Assembly (NCBI GenBank): GCA_900466605.1
Contig: UBMU01000021.1
Coordinates: 1 to 64,000 of the forward strand
Reading direction: 5' to 3'
Source of the DNA: Hyphomicrobiales bacterium
GTDB taxonomy: Bacteria; Pseudomonadota; Alphaproteobacteria; Rhizobiales; Rhizobiaceae
DNA length: 64,000 nucleotides
Under the pieces are notes generated by a model. That model worked only from the letters and a program-made list of their open reading frames with translations. It made no database searches and was not told the DNA's origin. The position numbers were made by a program, and so were the translations under genes. This document shows, piece by piece, positions 34,113 to 43,377 of this stretch. Position 1 is the stretch's first letter; every line of letters starts with the position of its first letter.

Positions 34113-34937
34113 ATGAAGACGTGGTTCATAACCGGAGCATCGCGTGGGTTCGGTGCCCGCATTGGGCAGCTTGCTCTCGAACGCGGTGATAATGTCATGG
34201 CCACCGCTCGCAGTGCGGTATCCATCGCAGAAAAGCTCGGAGAGCGGCGCAACCTACTTACCCTCGACCTTGATGTGACGAACGAGGAGCAGGCGCGCGA
34301 CGCTGCCCGGCAGGCTGTCGAGCACTTTGGCGCAATTGACGTGCTCCTGAACAACGCAGGTTTCGGCCTCATTGGGGCGGTCGAGGAGGCCACGGCAGCG
34401 GAGGTAGAAAAGCTCTATCGGACAAACGTCTTCGGTCTGCTGGCAGTGACGCGTGCAGTCCTTCCACAGATGCGGGCGCAGAGATCTGGTCGAATCCTCA
34501 ACATCTCGTCGATCGGCGGCTACCGCGCTGGCGCAGGTTTCGGGGTTTACTGCTCAACTAAGTTCGCGGTTGAAGGACTATCGGAGGCGCTCCACGCGGA
34601 ACTGGAACCGCTTGGAATCCATGTGACTGTGATCGAACCGGGCTACTTTAGGACGGACTTCCTCGACGCCAGCTCATTGTCGTCGAGCGGCAACAGGATC
34701 CGCGACTATGATGAAACCGCCGGTGCCGTTCGCGAGCGCGCGTCCTCGTTGAACCACAACCAGCCGGGAGACCCGGAAAAGTTCGCCCGACAGGTCGTAG
34801 CCTTCGCCGATGTCGCCCAGCCTCCAGTTCGCATGCCATTTGGCAGCGACACTGTCGCCGCGATAGAGGCGAAGCATCTTGGTGATGCCGACATCATCAA
34901 GCAGTGGCGAGAGGTATCGGTCTCCACCGATTTCTGA
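34113..34937 (+). CDS. SDR-family oxidoreductase
   Basis: A 274-residue classical SDR: TGASRGFG at the N-terminus, NNAGFGLIG, ISSIGGYRAGAGFGVYCSTK with catalytic Ser, Tyr and Lys, and a PGYFRTDF loop. An AAAGGAGG site precedes the ATG, 14 bp after the SnoaL-like gene. This C-terminal-extended type is common in rhizobia and usually NADP-linked; the substrate cannot be told. Confidence 0.82.
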   Translation: MKTWFITGASRGFGARIGQLALERGDNVMATARSAVSIAEKLGERRNLLTLDLDVTNEEQARDAARQAVEHFGAIDVLLNNAGFGLIGAVEEATAAEVEKLYRTNVFGLLAVTRAVLPQMRAQRSGRILNISSIGGYRAGAGFGVYCSTKFAVEGLSEALHAELEPLGIHVTVIEPGYFRTDFLDASSLSSSGNRIRDYDETAGAVRERASSLNHNQPGDPEKFARQVVAFADVAQPPVRMPFGSDTVAAIEAKHLGDADIIKQWREVSVSTDF

Positions 34938-35016
34938 AGAGGATGTATCTCGTCCCCGCTGTTGCGTTTTAGACGGCGCCGTCCTTTGATGGGCCTCGTT
35001 GGCCACGGGGAGAAAT

Positions 35017-36600
35017 ATGGACGGCACCCACCTCTTTGAACTCGTGATCGCGATGTTTTTTGCGATCATCGCGCTCCACTATCTCGCCCATCGGCTGGGA
35101 CTGCCTCCGTCGGTCGCTCTGCTTGCGGGCGGTGCAGCTTTGGCGTTCGTCCCCGGGCTGCCAGCGATCACCGTAGATCCGGAACTTGTGCTCGTCATCT
35201 TCCTGCCGCCGCTTCTGTTCGACGGGGCTTGGTCCATCGCCGTCGACAGGCTGAAGCGCCACATGTTCGGCATTGCCTCGCTCGCCGTCGGCGCCGTTCT
35301 CTTCACCACCATTGTCGTTGCTGTAGTCGCCCATCTGCTAATGCCTTCGCTGCCGTGGGCCGCGTGTGCGGCGCTCGGAGCCATCGTATCGCCGCCGGAT
35401 GCAGTATCTGCCCGAGCGGTCCTCGAGCAGGTTCGCTTGCCGCGACGTCTTCAGATCCTATTGGAAGGTGAGAGCCTGCTGAATGACGCGAGCGGATTGG
35501 TGCTTTTCCGTTTCGCCATTGCAGCGGCAGCGACTGGCGCGTTCAGTACGGTCAGTGCAGTTGGGACGTTCCTTGTGCTTGCCGCCGGCGGGGCGGCGCT
35601 AGGGGTCGTGCTCGGTTTTGTGTGGGTGAGGCTCATCCGGAGACTGCGCGACGACTACCTCATGATCGCTGCGACCACGTTACTCTGCTGGATCGCATAC
35701 CTTCTGGGAGAGCAACTCCATGTGTCTGGTGTGATCGCTACTGTCACGGCGGGTCTGATCGCCTCGTGGCACCAGCACACCGTGATGTCGGCGGGGACGC
35801 GCATGCGCGGCACTTCATTCTGGACGGTGCTCGTCTTCCTTATGGAGGCGATGGTGTTCATACTGATTGGCCTATCGTTGCGCGATGTAGTCGAGCGCGG
35901 CGGCGGCTTCGGGGTGCTCGTCGAAACCATGGCATTTCCGGCGCTTGTGATCCTTGTCGCCCTTGTTGCGGCTCGCTTCGTCTGGGTGTTCGGATCCGAT
36001 CTGGCTATCAGACTCGCGAACGGACTGGGGCTTGCACGATCGGTTCCGATGGGCGCGGGGGCGGCGACCGTCTTAGGTTGGGCAGGCGTTCGGGGCGTTG
36101 TCACACTCGCACTTGCACTGAGTTTGCCGGAAGGATTTCCAGGACGAGACTTCATCCTCGTCATGTCATTTGCCGTGATTATGGGGACGGTGCTCGTGCA
36201 GGGCACGACGCTTGGTGTAATAATTTCGTGGGTTGGACTAGGAGAGGCAGAATCTGAGCGTGCCCCGATGACGATGAGTCAGGCCGAAGCCGCTATGGCA
36301 CAGGTGCAGTTCACGAAGGTCAACGAGCTCGCCTACGATGCCGAGGGCAAGCTGATACATCCTCAGTTGCTGAAGAGATATGAGCACCGTGCCACGGCAA
36401 TCGTGGACTATGCTGAGCGGACCGAGGACTACATGCCGATGCTTCACGCCCATTTCGACGTCGTCCTAGAGGCGGTTGCCGTCGGCCGGACGGAACTCAT
36501 CCGGCTGCATCGTTCGGGACAAATCGATGACGAAACCCTCCGCGAACTCGAGCGTGATCTGGATCTTGAAGAATTGAGTGCGATCTCCGCGAAAGCATGA
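35017..36600 (+). CDS. CPA1-family Na+/H+ antiporter
   Basis: A 527-residue cation:proton antiporter with about 12 membrane segments. The ion-binding region reads ALGAIVSPPDAV and then GESLLNDASGLVLF, which supplies the conserved Asn-Asp pair of CPA1/NhaP-type exchangers. The last 110 residues are a soluble charged tail (from EAESERAPM), as in NhaP-like proteins with regulatory C-termini. The frame opens at a TTG at 34999, but the ATG at 35017 follows GGGGAG and is chosen. It is 79 bp after the SDR gene and may be read through from that operon. Confidence 0.85.
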   Translation: MDGTHLFELVIAMFFAIIALHYLAHRLGLPPSVALLAGGAALAFVPGLPAITVDPELVLVIFLPPLLFDGAWSIAVDRLKRHMFGIASLAVGAVLFTTIVVAVVAHLLMPSLPWAACAALGAIVSPPDAVSARAVLEQVRLPRRLQILLEGESLLNDASGLVLFRFAIAAAATGAFSTVSAVGTFLVLAAGGAALGVVLGFVWVRLIRRLRDDYLMIAATTLLCWIAYLLGEQLHVSGVIATVTAGLIASWHQHTVMSAGTRMRGTSFWTVLVFLMEAMVFILIGLSLRDVVERGGGFGVLVETMAFPALVILVALVAARFVWVFGSDLAIRLANGLGLARSVPMGAGAATVLGWAGVRGVVTLALALSLPEGFPGRDFILVMSFAVIMGTVLVQGTTLGVIISWVGLGEAESERAPMTMSQAEAAMAQVQFTKVNELAYDAEGKLIHPQLLKRYEHRATAIVDYAERTEDYMPMLHAHFDVVLEAVAVGRTELIRLHRSGQIDDETLRELERDLDLEELSAISAKA

Positions 36601-36934
36601 TCTAAGGTCATGAAGTCTGCGGAAACAACCTCTACGGCTATTTCTGCATGGCGAAGACATCGGGGCGCCACTGCCGTCAAGTTTGTTCTGAAGATCGATG
36701 ACGCAGAAACGATGGTCGCCAGGCGCCCGCCGCCCCGGCAATTCAGGGAGAAAATACCACCAACCGCAGACGCTCCGATGCGACCTCTTCGCGCCAAGGG
36801 CTGTCAGGAAGGCCCTGCGATGTGGTCGACAAGACGGGTGCGGCGAAATGGCCACCCTTCGGAGTCTGTTGTAGTGAACATGGTTCGGATGGGCCTTGGG
36901 GCGAGCTTTCCGGAGGAGGTGCGTCGCTTCGATT
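36601..36934. other. gap without recognisable gene
   Basis: About 330 bp between the antiporter and vapC. Open frames on both strands exist but show no family pattern, no signal peptide and no credible ribosome site. No clear terminator was recognised. Confidence 0.4.
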
Positions 36935-37318
36935 CTAATTAGGGATTTGTGCAGATAGATAAACCGACGCACCAACCTTCTGTGCTGCGGCCGCTAGGCG
37001 CTTGTCGCGCGTCCACAAGCTGGATCGCCGGTCAAGGAGTGTCGAAGTCAGCAGGTGTGCATCAGTGTAGCCAATCCCCATACTGAATATTGAGTGGCGC
37101 TCAATGACAGTCATTACCTCTGCATGTGTTGCGATTACGGCTTCGCGCTGAGATGCGAGAAAAGCAATCACGGCATCTCGTTCCCGCAGACTACCTAGAG
37201 CCAATTCGCCAACGACAAAGGGGTGGCAGAGCAGACGATCATCCTCGATGATTTTTCTCAGGTCGGCGTCACCGTATCGAAAATGGTCGATCCAGATTGA
37301 GGTATCGACAATGATCAC
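36935..37318 (-). CDS. vapC: PIN-domain toxin (VapC type)
   Basis: A 127-residue PIN-domain ribonuclease. The four acidic residues of the active site are visible: Asp5 (IIVDTSIWIDHF), Glu38 (VVGELALG), Asp86 (GYTDAHLL) and Asp105 (TRDKRL). The start overlaps the antitoxin stop by 4 bp (ATGA), the usual coupling. Its neighbour upstream is the VapB-like antitoxin, making a complete type II pair. Confidence 0.9.
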   Translation of the reverse strand: MIIVDTSIWIDHFRYGDADLRKIIEDDRLLCHPFVVGELALGSLRERDAVIAFLASQREAVIATHAEVMTVIERHSIFSMGIGYTDAHLLTSTLLDRRSSLWTRDKRLAAAAQKVGASVYLSAQIPN

Positions 37319-37515
37319 TTGGCCACTTTGCTCCGCCGGCGAGGGGCTGCCTCGGCGTCAGGCATAGAGCCGCCAAGGGCGATCAACCGCTTGCCAGATT
37401 CAACGCGCACAAGCGTCTCCAGCGCGAGACGGACAAGAGCGGCAGTTTCCTTCGTGCCTGTCAGGGATTTGGCCCGCTCCATGAGAGTGTCGTCAAGATT
37501 TATGGTAGATCGCAT
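37315..37515 (-). CDS. vapB: VapB-type antitoxin
   Basis: A 66-residue antitoxin with an N-terminal ribbon-helix-helix-like segment (MRSTINLDDTLMERAKSLTG) and a basic C-terminal tail (APRRRSKVAK). It is the VapB family that begins with R-T-x-[IV]-x-[LI]-D-[DE]. It precedes vapC with a 4-bp overlap, and a perfect palindrome lies upstream for probable autoregulation. Confidence 0.85.
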   Translation of the reverse strand: MRSTINLDDTLMERAKSLTGTKETAALVRLALETLVRVESGKRLIALGGSMPDAEAAPRRRSKVAK

Positions 37516-37544
37516 CTATATCTCCAACGCTTTGTCGCATGATT

Positions 37545-37560
37545 AGCACCATTTGGTGCT
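37545..37560. promoter_or_regulatory. palindrome upstream of vapBC
   Basis: AGCACCA-TT-TGGTGCT, perfect 7-bp arms with a 2-bp spacer, 29 bp upstream of the vapB start. VapBC complexes typically repress their own promoter at such sites. Confidence 0.55.
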
Positions 37561-37773
37561 TATATCTACGCCTGACATCGAAGTGGTGTCATGATCCATA
37601 CCATTGTGGGCGGGTCTCTTTGCGCACTTCGACGCGATGTCTGCAACGCTTAGGGTTTATCCCCGCGACGCGCTTCCCAGTCGGCAGAGGGTTAGCGGTC
37701 GCCTCTCACGGTGCAGACAGACGCGCGCCTCAGCACACCGTCCATCACGCGACGCTAGCGTTAATAGCGTGGT

Positions 37774-37799
37774 GACGGCCGCTCACGAGTGCGGCCGTC
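37774..37799. terminator. hairpin after the oxalate decarboxylase gene
   Basis: GACGGCCGC at 37774-37782 and GCGGCCGTC at 37791-37799 form a perfect 9-bp GC-rich stem with an 8-nt loop, 13 bp beyond the stop of the minus-strand bicupin gene. No U-tract follows, so it may end transcription weakly or protect the 3' end. The rest of 37561-37812 holds no recognisable gene. Confidence 0.4.
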
Positions 37800-37812
37800 C
37801 GATTTCAACACC

Positions 37813-39060
37813 TTAACCGGGCATGATTCCAGGCTGACCGTTGGGTATCCGCGCGATATCCTTCAGGCTCATGTTGAGATGCTGCGCCACGAGCGATGGG
37901 GGCGTGTGGGAGAGCCATGACGAAAGCCCAACCTCCTGATATTCAGGCACCTTGAAGACCGCTACGAACTGCAGGTCGGTTTTTCCAGTGTTTTCAATAA
38001 TGTGGCCCTGACTCTTCTTAACGTACCCGATGTCTCCGGCTCGAAAATCGGCGGTCTGGCTGCGCGGGCCAGCATCGAATACCGTCATACGACCTTCACC
38101 CTTGATCCAGTACTGCCACTCGTCGGCATTAGGATGCCAATGCATCTCTCGCACCGCGCCCGGTTTGATCGTTTCGATAGCCGCCGCAATTGTCTTCGAC
38201 ACTTGGAACGAGCTGCTATCCGCCAGCTGCAAAGTCCCTGCCGCGTTCTGCTTGAACGGTGCTGAGGCCGTGAGTCGGTAGGTAAACGGATATTCTGGCA
38301 GACCTGCAGCGGCGACTGCCTCCTGATCAGCCGAGAGCGGTCCCGGCTCAGTCCCCTGGAAGATCCATAGATCGTTCAACGGAATGGACTTAAAAGCATC
38401 CTGTGACATGCCGAAATTCTTCGCAAGCAGTTCCGGTTCAGTATGCGCCAGCCAGTCGGTCAAGAGCAGGGTGCCGTATTCGGATTGATCCCCTTCGTCG
38501 AAGACAATCACGAATTCGCAGCCGTCGGGGCCAAGCCCTTGGAGGGAGTGAGGGAAACCTGCAGGGAAATACCAGAGATCGCCAGGGCCTACGTCTTGCA
38601 CGTAAGCCCGGCCTTTGGCGTCGAGAACGGTGATACGGCATCGTCCATTCGTCATGATGGCCCACTCAGCCGCACGGTGCCAGTGCATTTCACGAATGCC
38701 GCCCGCGCTAAGTCGCATGTTAACGCCGGAAACCGCGTCCGAGATCGCGAAATCTGATTTGGTTACCTGGCGTGCCCAGCCCCCATCTTGGATTCGCTTA
38801 GGGGCGTTATTGAACGACGCCCAAAAGAGCTGCATGTCACCGACGTCTGTCGCGGGCGGATTCTGAAACGATGGAAACTGGTCGTTCAGTGCGGGGTTCT
38901 TGGGACCCGGGTCACTGAGACCGCCGGGGTTAGCGTTGATTGCGCCCTCCGGGGGGCGATCCGGATTACTGAACGTCGCTGCGTTAGCCGTCACTGCCGC
39001 GAGTGCAGCACCACTAGCAGCCCCGAGCGCGAGCATGTGACGTCTGGATAGATTGTTCAT
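37813..39060 (-). CDS. Tat-exported bicupin, oxalate decarboxylase family
   Basis: A 415-residue protein. A twin-arginine signal (LSRRHMLALGAASGAAL) ends near ANA-ATF. Two cupin domains each keep the Mn ligands: His126, His128, Glu132, His171 in the first, and His307, His309, Glu314, His353 in the second. The lid loop corresponding to SENST in Bacillus OxdC reads SEYGT, keeping the proton-donating Glu194; this favours decarboxylase over oxidase activity. It would convert oxalate to formate and CO2 in the periplasm. The frame extends to 39495 upstream, but the ATG at 39060 gives the Tat signal. It is 26 bp after the RND gene, on the same strand. Confidence 0.85.
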   Translation of the reverse strand: MNNLSRRHMLALGAASGAALAAVTANAATFSNPDRPPEGAINANPGGLSDPGPKNPALNDQFPSFQNPPATDVGDMQLFWASFNNAPKRIQDGGWARQVTKSDFAISDAVSGVNMRLSAGGIREMHWHRAAEWAIMTNGRCRITVLDAKGRAYVQDVGPGDLWYFPAGFPHSLQGLGPDGCEFVIVFDEGDQSEYGTLLLTDWLAHTEPELLAKNFGMSQDAFKSIPLNDLWIFQGTEPGPLSADQEAVAAAGLPEYPFTYRLTASAPFKQNAAGTLQLADSSSFQVSKTIAAAIETIKPGAVREMHWHPNADEWQYWIKGEGRMTVFDAGPRSQTADFRAGDIGYVKKSQGHIIENTGKTDLQFVAVFKVPEYQEVGLSSWLSHTPPSLVAQHLNMSLKDIARIPNGQPGIMPG

Positions 39061-39086
39061 ATCATATCTCCTGTAGATAGTTAGGG

Positions 39087-42000
39087 TCAGTCGGCAGGCG
39101 CGGGATCGGTGCTTCCGCGCTTCGCGCGCGAAGCGAAGACGCCATTTAGTTTTTCTAGATAGAGGTAGACGACAGGCGTGGTGTAGAGCGTCATCAACTG
39201 GCTTATCAGCAGGCCGCCTACCATTGCGTACCCCAAGGGTTGCCGCAGCTCGGAGCCGGTCCCGTGACCAAGCATCAGGGGTACGCCCGCGAGAAGCGCT
39301 GCGCATGTCGTCATAAGGATTGGCCGAAAACGCATCAGACATGCATGTCTGATAGCGTCCAACGGTGACATGCCATCTTCCCGCTGGGCAGCGATGGCGA
39401 AGTCGACGATCATAATGCCGTTCTTTTTCACGATCCCGATCAAAAGAATCACACCAATCAATGCGATGATCGTGAAGTCGAAGGAGAACAGCCACAGCAT
39501 CAAGAGCGCACCAAGGCCTGCCGACGGTAGGGTCGAGAGAATTGTCAGTGGATGTACATAGCTTTCGTAGAGAATGCCGAGGATCAAATAGATCACGCAG
39601 ATCGCTGCGAGAACCAGCAGGGGTTCGCTTGCCAGTGAAGTCTGGAAGGCCTGCGCGTTTCCCTGGAAGGTGCCGATAAGCGTGCTTGGCTTGCCGAGGT
39701 CGTTTTCGGCCTTCTGCACCGCCGCGACAGCTTCGCTTAGCGCTACGCCCTTCGCGAGATTGAACGAAAGCGTAACCGAGGGAAACTGGCTTTGGTGGTT
39801 GACCGCCAAGACCGCCGTCGGCACGGTCGTCTCTCTGACGAGCTGGTTCAACGGAACCTGCTCACCAGTCAGCGGCGACTTGATGTAGAGATGATCAATC
39901 TCTCCCGGCGAGTTTTGGAATTGCGGGAGTAGTTCCAAAACCACATGGTAGCTGTTCAAGTTCGTAAAGTACTGTGCGACTTGTCGCTGTCCGAATGCGT
40001 CGTAGAGGAGATTGTCTATGGCTTGTGGTTCGATGCCGTAACGCGCTGCCTGATCGCGATCGATTTCGAGCGTAACCGTTGCTCCTCCGTTCTGCTGATC
40101 CGTCGCAACGTCCGTCAACTCGGGAAGCACCTTGAACTTTGCCAGGAGCTTGTTCGCCCAGTCATTTAGCTCATCAACGTCCCCATCCTGGAGTGTGTAC
40201 TGGAATTGCGTAGCAGAACTGCGTCCGCCGACGTTGATGTCTTGCGCTGGCTGTAGAAAGAGCTGCGCTCCGTTCATCGCTGCGAGTTTTGGGCTTAGGC
40301 GTTGGATAATTTCCGTGGCAGAGGCATCCCGCTCGTCGCGTGGTTTGAGGGTCACGAACATCCTGCCAGTGTTCACTGTCAGACCGGAACCGCCACCGAC
40401 GGCCATGGAAACTGAAGCGACGCCCGGATCGCTGCCTACAATTTTGCCGGCTTCAATCTGATGAGCGGTCATTGCCTTAAAGGATATGTCTTGGGACGCT
40501 TCCAGTATGCCGATAATCAATCCCGTGTCCTGCGTCGGAAAGAAGCCTTTGGGTATGCCGACGAACAGAACCGCTGTTCCTACCAGAGATGCGAGGAACA
40601 CGGCGAAAGTGATGGCATGGAATCTCAGGGCGACCTCTAGGGTTGAGCGGTATCCCGATAGAAGAAAATCAAAACCATGCTCGAATGCGGTAAAAAGCTT
40701 GCCGTGGCCATCCTTCGCCTCTGGCCTAAGGAACCGGGCGGCCATCATCGGAGTAACAGTCAACGAGACAAAGGCTGACACTACGATCGTCATCGTGACT
40801 GTAATCGCGAACTCTTGGAATAGCCGTCCAACAATTCCGCCCATCAAAAGCAGCGGAATGAACACGGCAACCAGAGAGATACTGATTGAGATGATGGTAA
40901 AACCAATCTCCGCCGCCCCATCAATGGCTGCCTGCCGTGGCGTCTTGCCCATCTCCATATGCCGCTGAACATTCTCGATCATTACAATCGCGTCGTCCAC
41001 CACGAAGCCGATTGCGATGCTAAGTCCGATGAGAGAGAGATTGTCTAGACTGAAGCCAGCCAGATACATCAAACCAAGTGTTGCCAGGAGTGCCAGGGGT
41101 ACGGTCACGCTCGGGATTGCGGTCGCCCAGAAGCTTCTGAGGAAGACAAAAATGACCATCACGACAAGCACGATCGTAATCAACAGCGTGGTCTCGACGT
41201 CCAAAATAGATGCTCGGATGGTCTCGGTTCGGTCACTCAGTATCGAGAGTTTTACCGCCGCCGGTGCGATGCTTTTCAATTGGGGTAGGGCCGCCTTGAT
41301 TTGATCGACGGTATTAATGACGTTCGCGCCGGGGAGCTTGAAGACGGCTAGAAGTATTGAGCGTTTTCCATTCGCCCAAGCGGAGAGCTGAGTATTCTCA
41401 GGCGCAGGAACCGCTTGTCCGATGTCTGAGACGCGCACGGGCGCACCATCTTTGTATGCAATGATCGCGTCGTTCCAGGGGCCCGCTGTAAGCAACTGGT
41501 CGTTGTCGTAAATCGTGTAGGTCCGGGCCTCACCCTGAATGGTGCCCTTCGGTGCATCGCTGGTGAGACCCGTAATCGCGGACCGAACGTCCTCAAGCGA
41601 TAATCCGCGTGACGCGATCTTCGACGGATCTATTTGTATCCGGACGGCCGGCTTCTGCTGACCGAAAATCAAGACCTGCGAGACGCCGTTCAACTGACTG
41701 ATGTGCTGCGAAAGAACGTTTTCAGCGTAATCGTCGACAGACGTCAAAGGTAGTTCGGCCGATGTGAGGCCTAGCACGATGACGGGCGGATCCGCAGGGT
41801 TCACCTTGCGATAAGTGGGAGGCGAGGGAAGGCCCGTTGGCAGCTGGCCGCCTGCGGCATTGATAGCGGTTTGAACGTCCTGCGCGGCGCTGTCGACGTT
41901 ACGTGAAAGATCGAACTGCAGCGTAATGGCACTGCTGCCTAGAGTGCTCGTTGATGTCATCTGTGTGACGCCGGGAATCTGGCCGAACTGTCGCTCAAGC

Positions 42001-42197
42001 GGCTGAGTGACAGACGATGCCATCGTGTTCGGGTCCGCCCCCGGGAGCTGCGTTGAGACTTGTATTGTGGGAAAGTCCACCTGAGGTAACGGGGCGACAG
42101 GGAGGAGGGGATATGCAGCTATGCCCGCACCGAACAATGCCACCATAATGAGCGAGGTCGCGATGGGACGACTGATGAACCATGATGAGATCGCCAT
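39087..42197 (-). CDS. RND efflux transporter (HAE1/MdtB-like inner-membrane pump)
   Basis: A 1036-residue RND pump of usual length with two sets of six membrane helices and large periplasmic loops. The proton-relay Asp-Asp pair is in TM4 (IGFVVDDAIVMIENVQRH). The start SSWFISRPIATSLIMVALF and the loop PLPQVDFPTIQVSTQLPGA are typical of the MdtB/MdtC multidrug group. It follows the periplasmic adaptor by 4 bp, forming a two-gene pump. No outer-membrane channel gene is nearby, so a TolC-like protein elsewhere is presumed. Confidence 0.92.
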   Translation of the reverse strand: MAISSWFISRPIATSLIMVALFGAGIAAYPLLPVAPLPQVDFPTIQVSTQLPGADPNTMASSVTQPLERQFGQIPGVTQMTSTSTLGSSAITLQFDLSRNVDSAAQDVQTAINAAGGQLPTGLPSPPTYRKVNPADPPVIVLGLTSAELPLTSVDDYAENVLSQHISQLNGVSQVLIFGQQKPAVRIQIDPSKIASRGLSLEDVRSAITGLTSDAPKGTIQGEARTYTIYDNDQLLTAGPWNDAIIAYKDGAPVRVSDIGQAVPAPENTQLSAWANGKRSILLAVFKLPGANVINTVDQIKAALPQLKSIAPAAVKLSILSDRTETIRASILDVETTLLITIVLVVMVIFVFLRSFWATAIPSVTVPLALLATLGLMYLAGFSLDNLSLIGLSIAIGFVVDDAIVMIENVQRHMEMGKTPRQAAIDGAAEIGFTIISISISLVAVFIPLLLMGGIVGRLFQEFAITVTMTIVVSAFVSLTVTPMMAARFLRPEAKDGHGKLFTAFEHGFDFLLSGYRSTLEVALRFHAITFAVFLASLVGTAVLFVGIPKGFFPTQDTGLIIGILEASQDISFKAMTAHQIEAGKIVGSDPGVASVSMAVGGGSGLTVNTGRMFVTLKPRDERDASATEIIQRLSPKLAAMNGAQLFLQPAQDINVGGRSSATQFQYTLQDGDVDELNDWANKLLAKFKVLPELTDVATDQQNGGATVTLEIDRDQAARYGIEPQAIDNLLYDAFGQRQVAQYFTNLNSYHVVLELLPQFQNSPGEIDHLYIKSPLTGEQVPLNQLVRETTVPTAVLAVNHQSQFPSVTLSFNLAKGVALSEAVAAVQKAENDLGKPSTLIGTFQGNAQAFQTSLASEPLLVLAAICVIYLILGILYESYVHPLTILSTLPSAGLGALLMLWLFSFDFTIIALIGVILLIGIVKKNGIMIVDFAIAAQREDGMSPLDAIRHACLMRFRPILMTTCAALLAGVPLMLGHGTGSELRQPLGYAMVGGLLISQLMTLYTTPVVYLYLEKLNGVFASRAKRGSTDPAPAD

Positions 42198-42201
42198 GTC
42201 G

Positions 42202-43377
42202 CTACTCCTGACCCACCGTGTGAGCGCTCGTTCCGTCCTGCCTCTCGACCAAAACCCCCGGTGTTAGACGATACTGCCCGGCGATCACGATGTCCTCCGT
42301 ACCGTCGAGTCCAGAGGTGATCACAGCGCTGCCGTCCTCGATCGGACCCACAGTTACCTTAGCGATCGTCGCTGTTCCGCTCGAGGTGACTATGTAGACG
42401 AAGAATCCATCCGGGCCTCTTTGGAGAGCCGCCGAGGGTATTGTAAGGGCATTTTGCAGTACCTCCTTACGAACCCGAAGCATTACAGATTGACCGGGCC
42501 ATAGTCTCTCGGCGGCATTGGGGAAGGAGGACTTCAAACGCAACGTACCGGTGGCTTGATCAATCTCGTTGTCTACGAGGGAAAGCGTACCCACCCCTAT
42601 CTCGGTGGCCTGATCGACTGTCGTAGCCACTACGGAGACCGGCCCCTTCGTCATGGCTTGCTGGAGTTCGCTAAGATCATCTTCACGAAGCGAGGAGATC
42701 ACGTCGATGGGCTGCAGCTGCGTGATGGTGACTATTGGGGAGGTGTCGGCGGCGTGAACTTGATTTCCCGCATCTATTTTTCGGATACCTGTGCGGCCAT
42801 CTATCGGCGACCGAATTTCGGTATACGAAAGCGACACGACTGCAGCATCCTTTGCCGCCTGGTCCTCCGCAAGCTGGGCCTCCATGGAAGTTACGTTCGC
42901 TTGCTGTTCTTCGAGCGTCTCTTGAGTGACGATCTGTTGGCCTTCGAGCTTCGTATCCTTTTGCAATAGATAACGGGCATTAGCGAGGTCCGCTTGAGCT
43001 TGTGCTATCTTGGCGGTGGCTTGGTTTAGGCTAGCCTGATAAGGCCGTGGATCGATGACAGCTAATAGATCGCCTGCCTTAACATACTGCCCGTCCATGA
43101 AGTTAACACTCTGCAGCTGTCCGTCTATTCGGGGGGTGATGTTAACCGTATTCTCAGCCTGCACCGTGCCCAAGCCATCAAGGTAGACCGGCACGTCGCG
43201 ACGGACCGATTTGGTAGTTTGGACAGGCACAGCCTGCCCTGGTTGCTCAGCTGCGGACGTTTGCTCGCTCGTCGATGTCGTCACTACAATGCCGCCAGCG
43301 ACGCCTGCCGCAAGTAGTGCCAGGATCACAACGCCTGAGCGGCGACGATCAATGAAATTCCCCAATGACCCGAACAT
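42202..43377 (-). CDS. RND periplasmic adaptor (membrane fusion protein)
   Basis: A 391-residue HlyD/AcrA/MdtA-type adaptor. An N-terminal membrane anchor (GVVILALLAAGVAGGIVV) is followed by a lipoyl half-motif (DGLGTVQAENTVNITPRIDG), a coiled-coil hairpin of about residues 125-185 rich in Ala/Gln, the second lipoyl half (SYTEIRSPIDGRTG) and beta-barrel domains. The ATG at 43377, with GGAG upstream, is preferred over the open frame to 43443. It links the RND pump encoded next to an outer-membrane channel. Confidence 0.88.
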   Translation of the reverse strand: MFGSLGNFIDRRRSGVVILALLAAGVAGGIVVTTSTSEQTSAAEQPGQAVPVQTTKSVRRDVPVYLDGLGTVQAENTVNITPRIDGQLQSVNFMDGQYVKAGDLLAVIDPRPYQASLNQATAKIAQAQADLANARYLLQKDTKLEGQQIVTQETLEEQQANVTSMEAQLAEDQAAKDAAVVSLSYTEIRSPIDGRTGIRKIDAGNQVHAADTSPIVTITQLQPIDVISSLREDDLSELQQAMTKGPVSVVATTVDQATEIGVGTLSLVDNEIDQATGTLRLKSSFPNAAERLWPGQSVMLRVRKEVLQNALTIPSAALQRGPDGFFVYIVTSSGTATIAKVTVGPIEDGSAVITSGLDGTEDIVIAGQYRLTPGVLVERQDGTSAHTVGQE

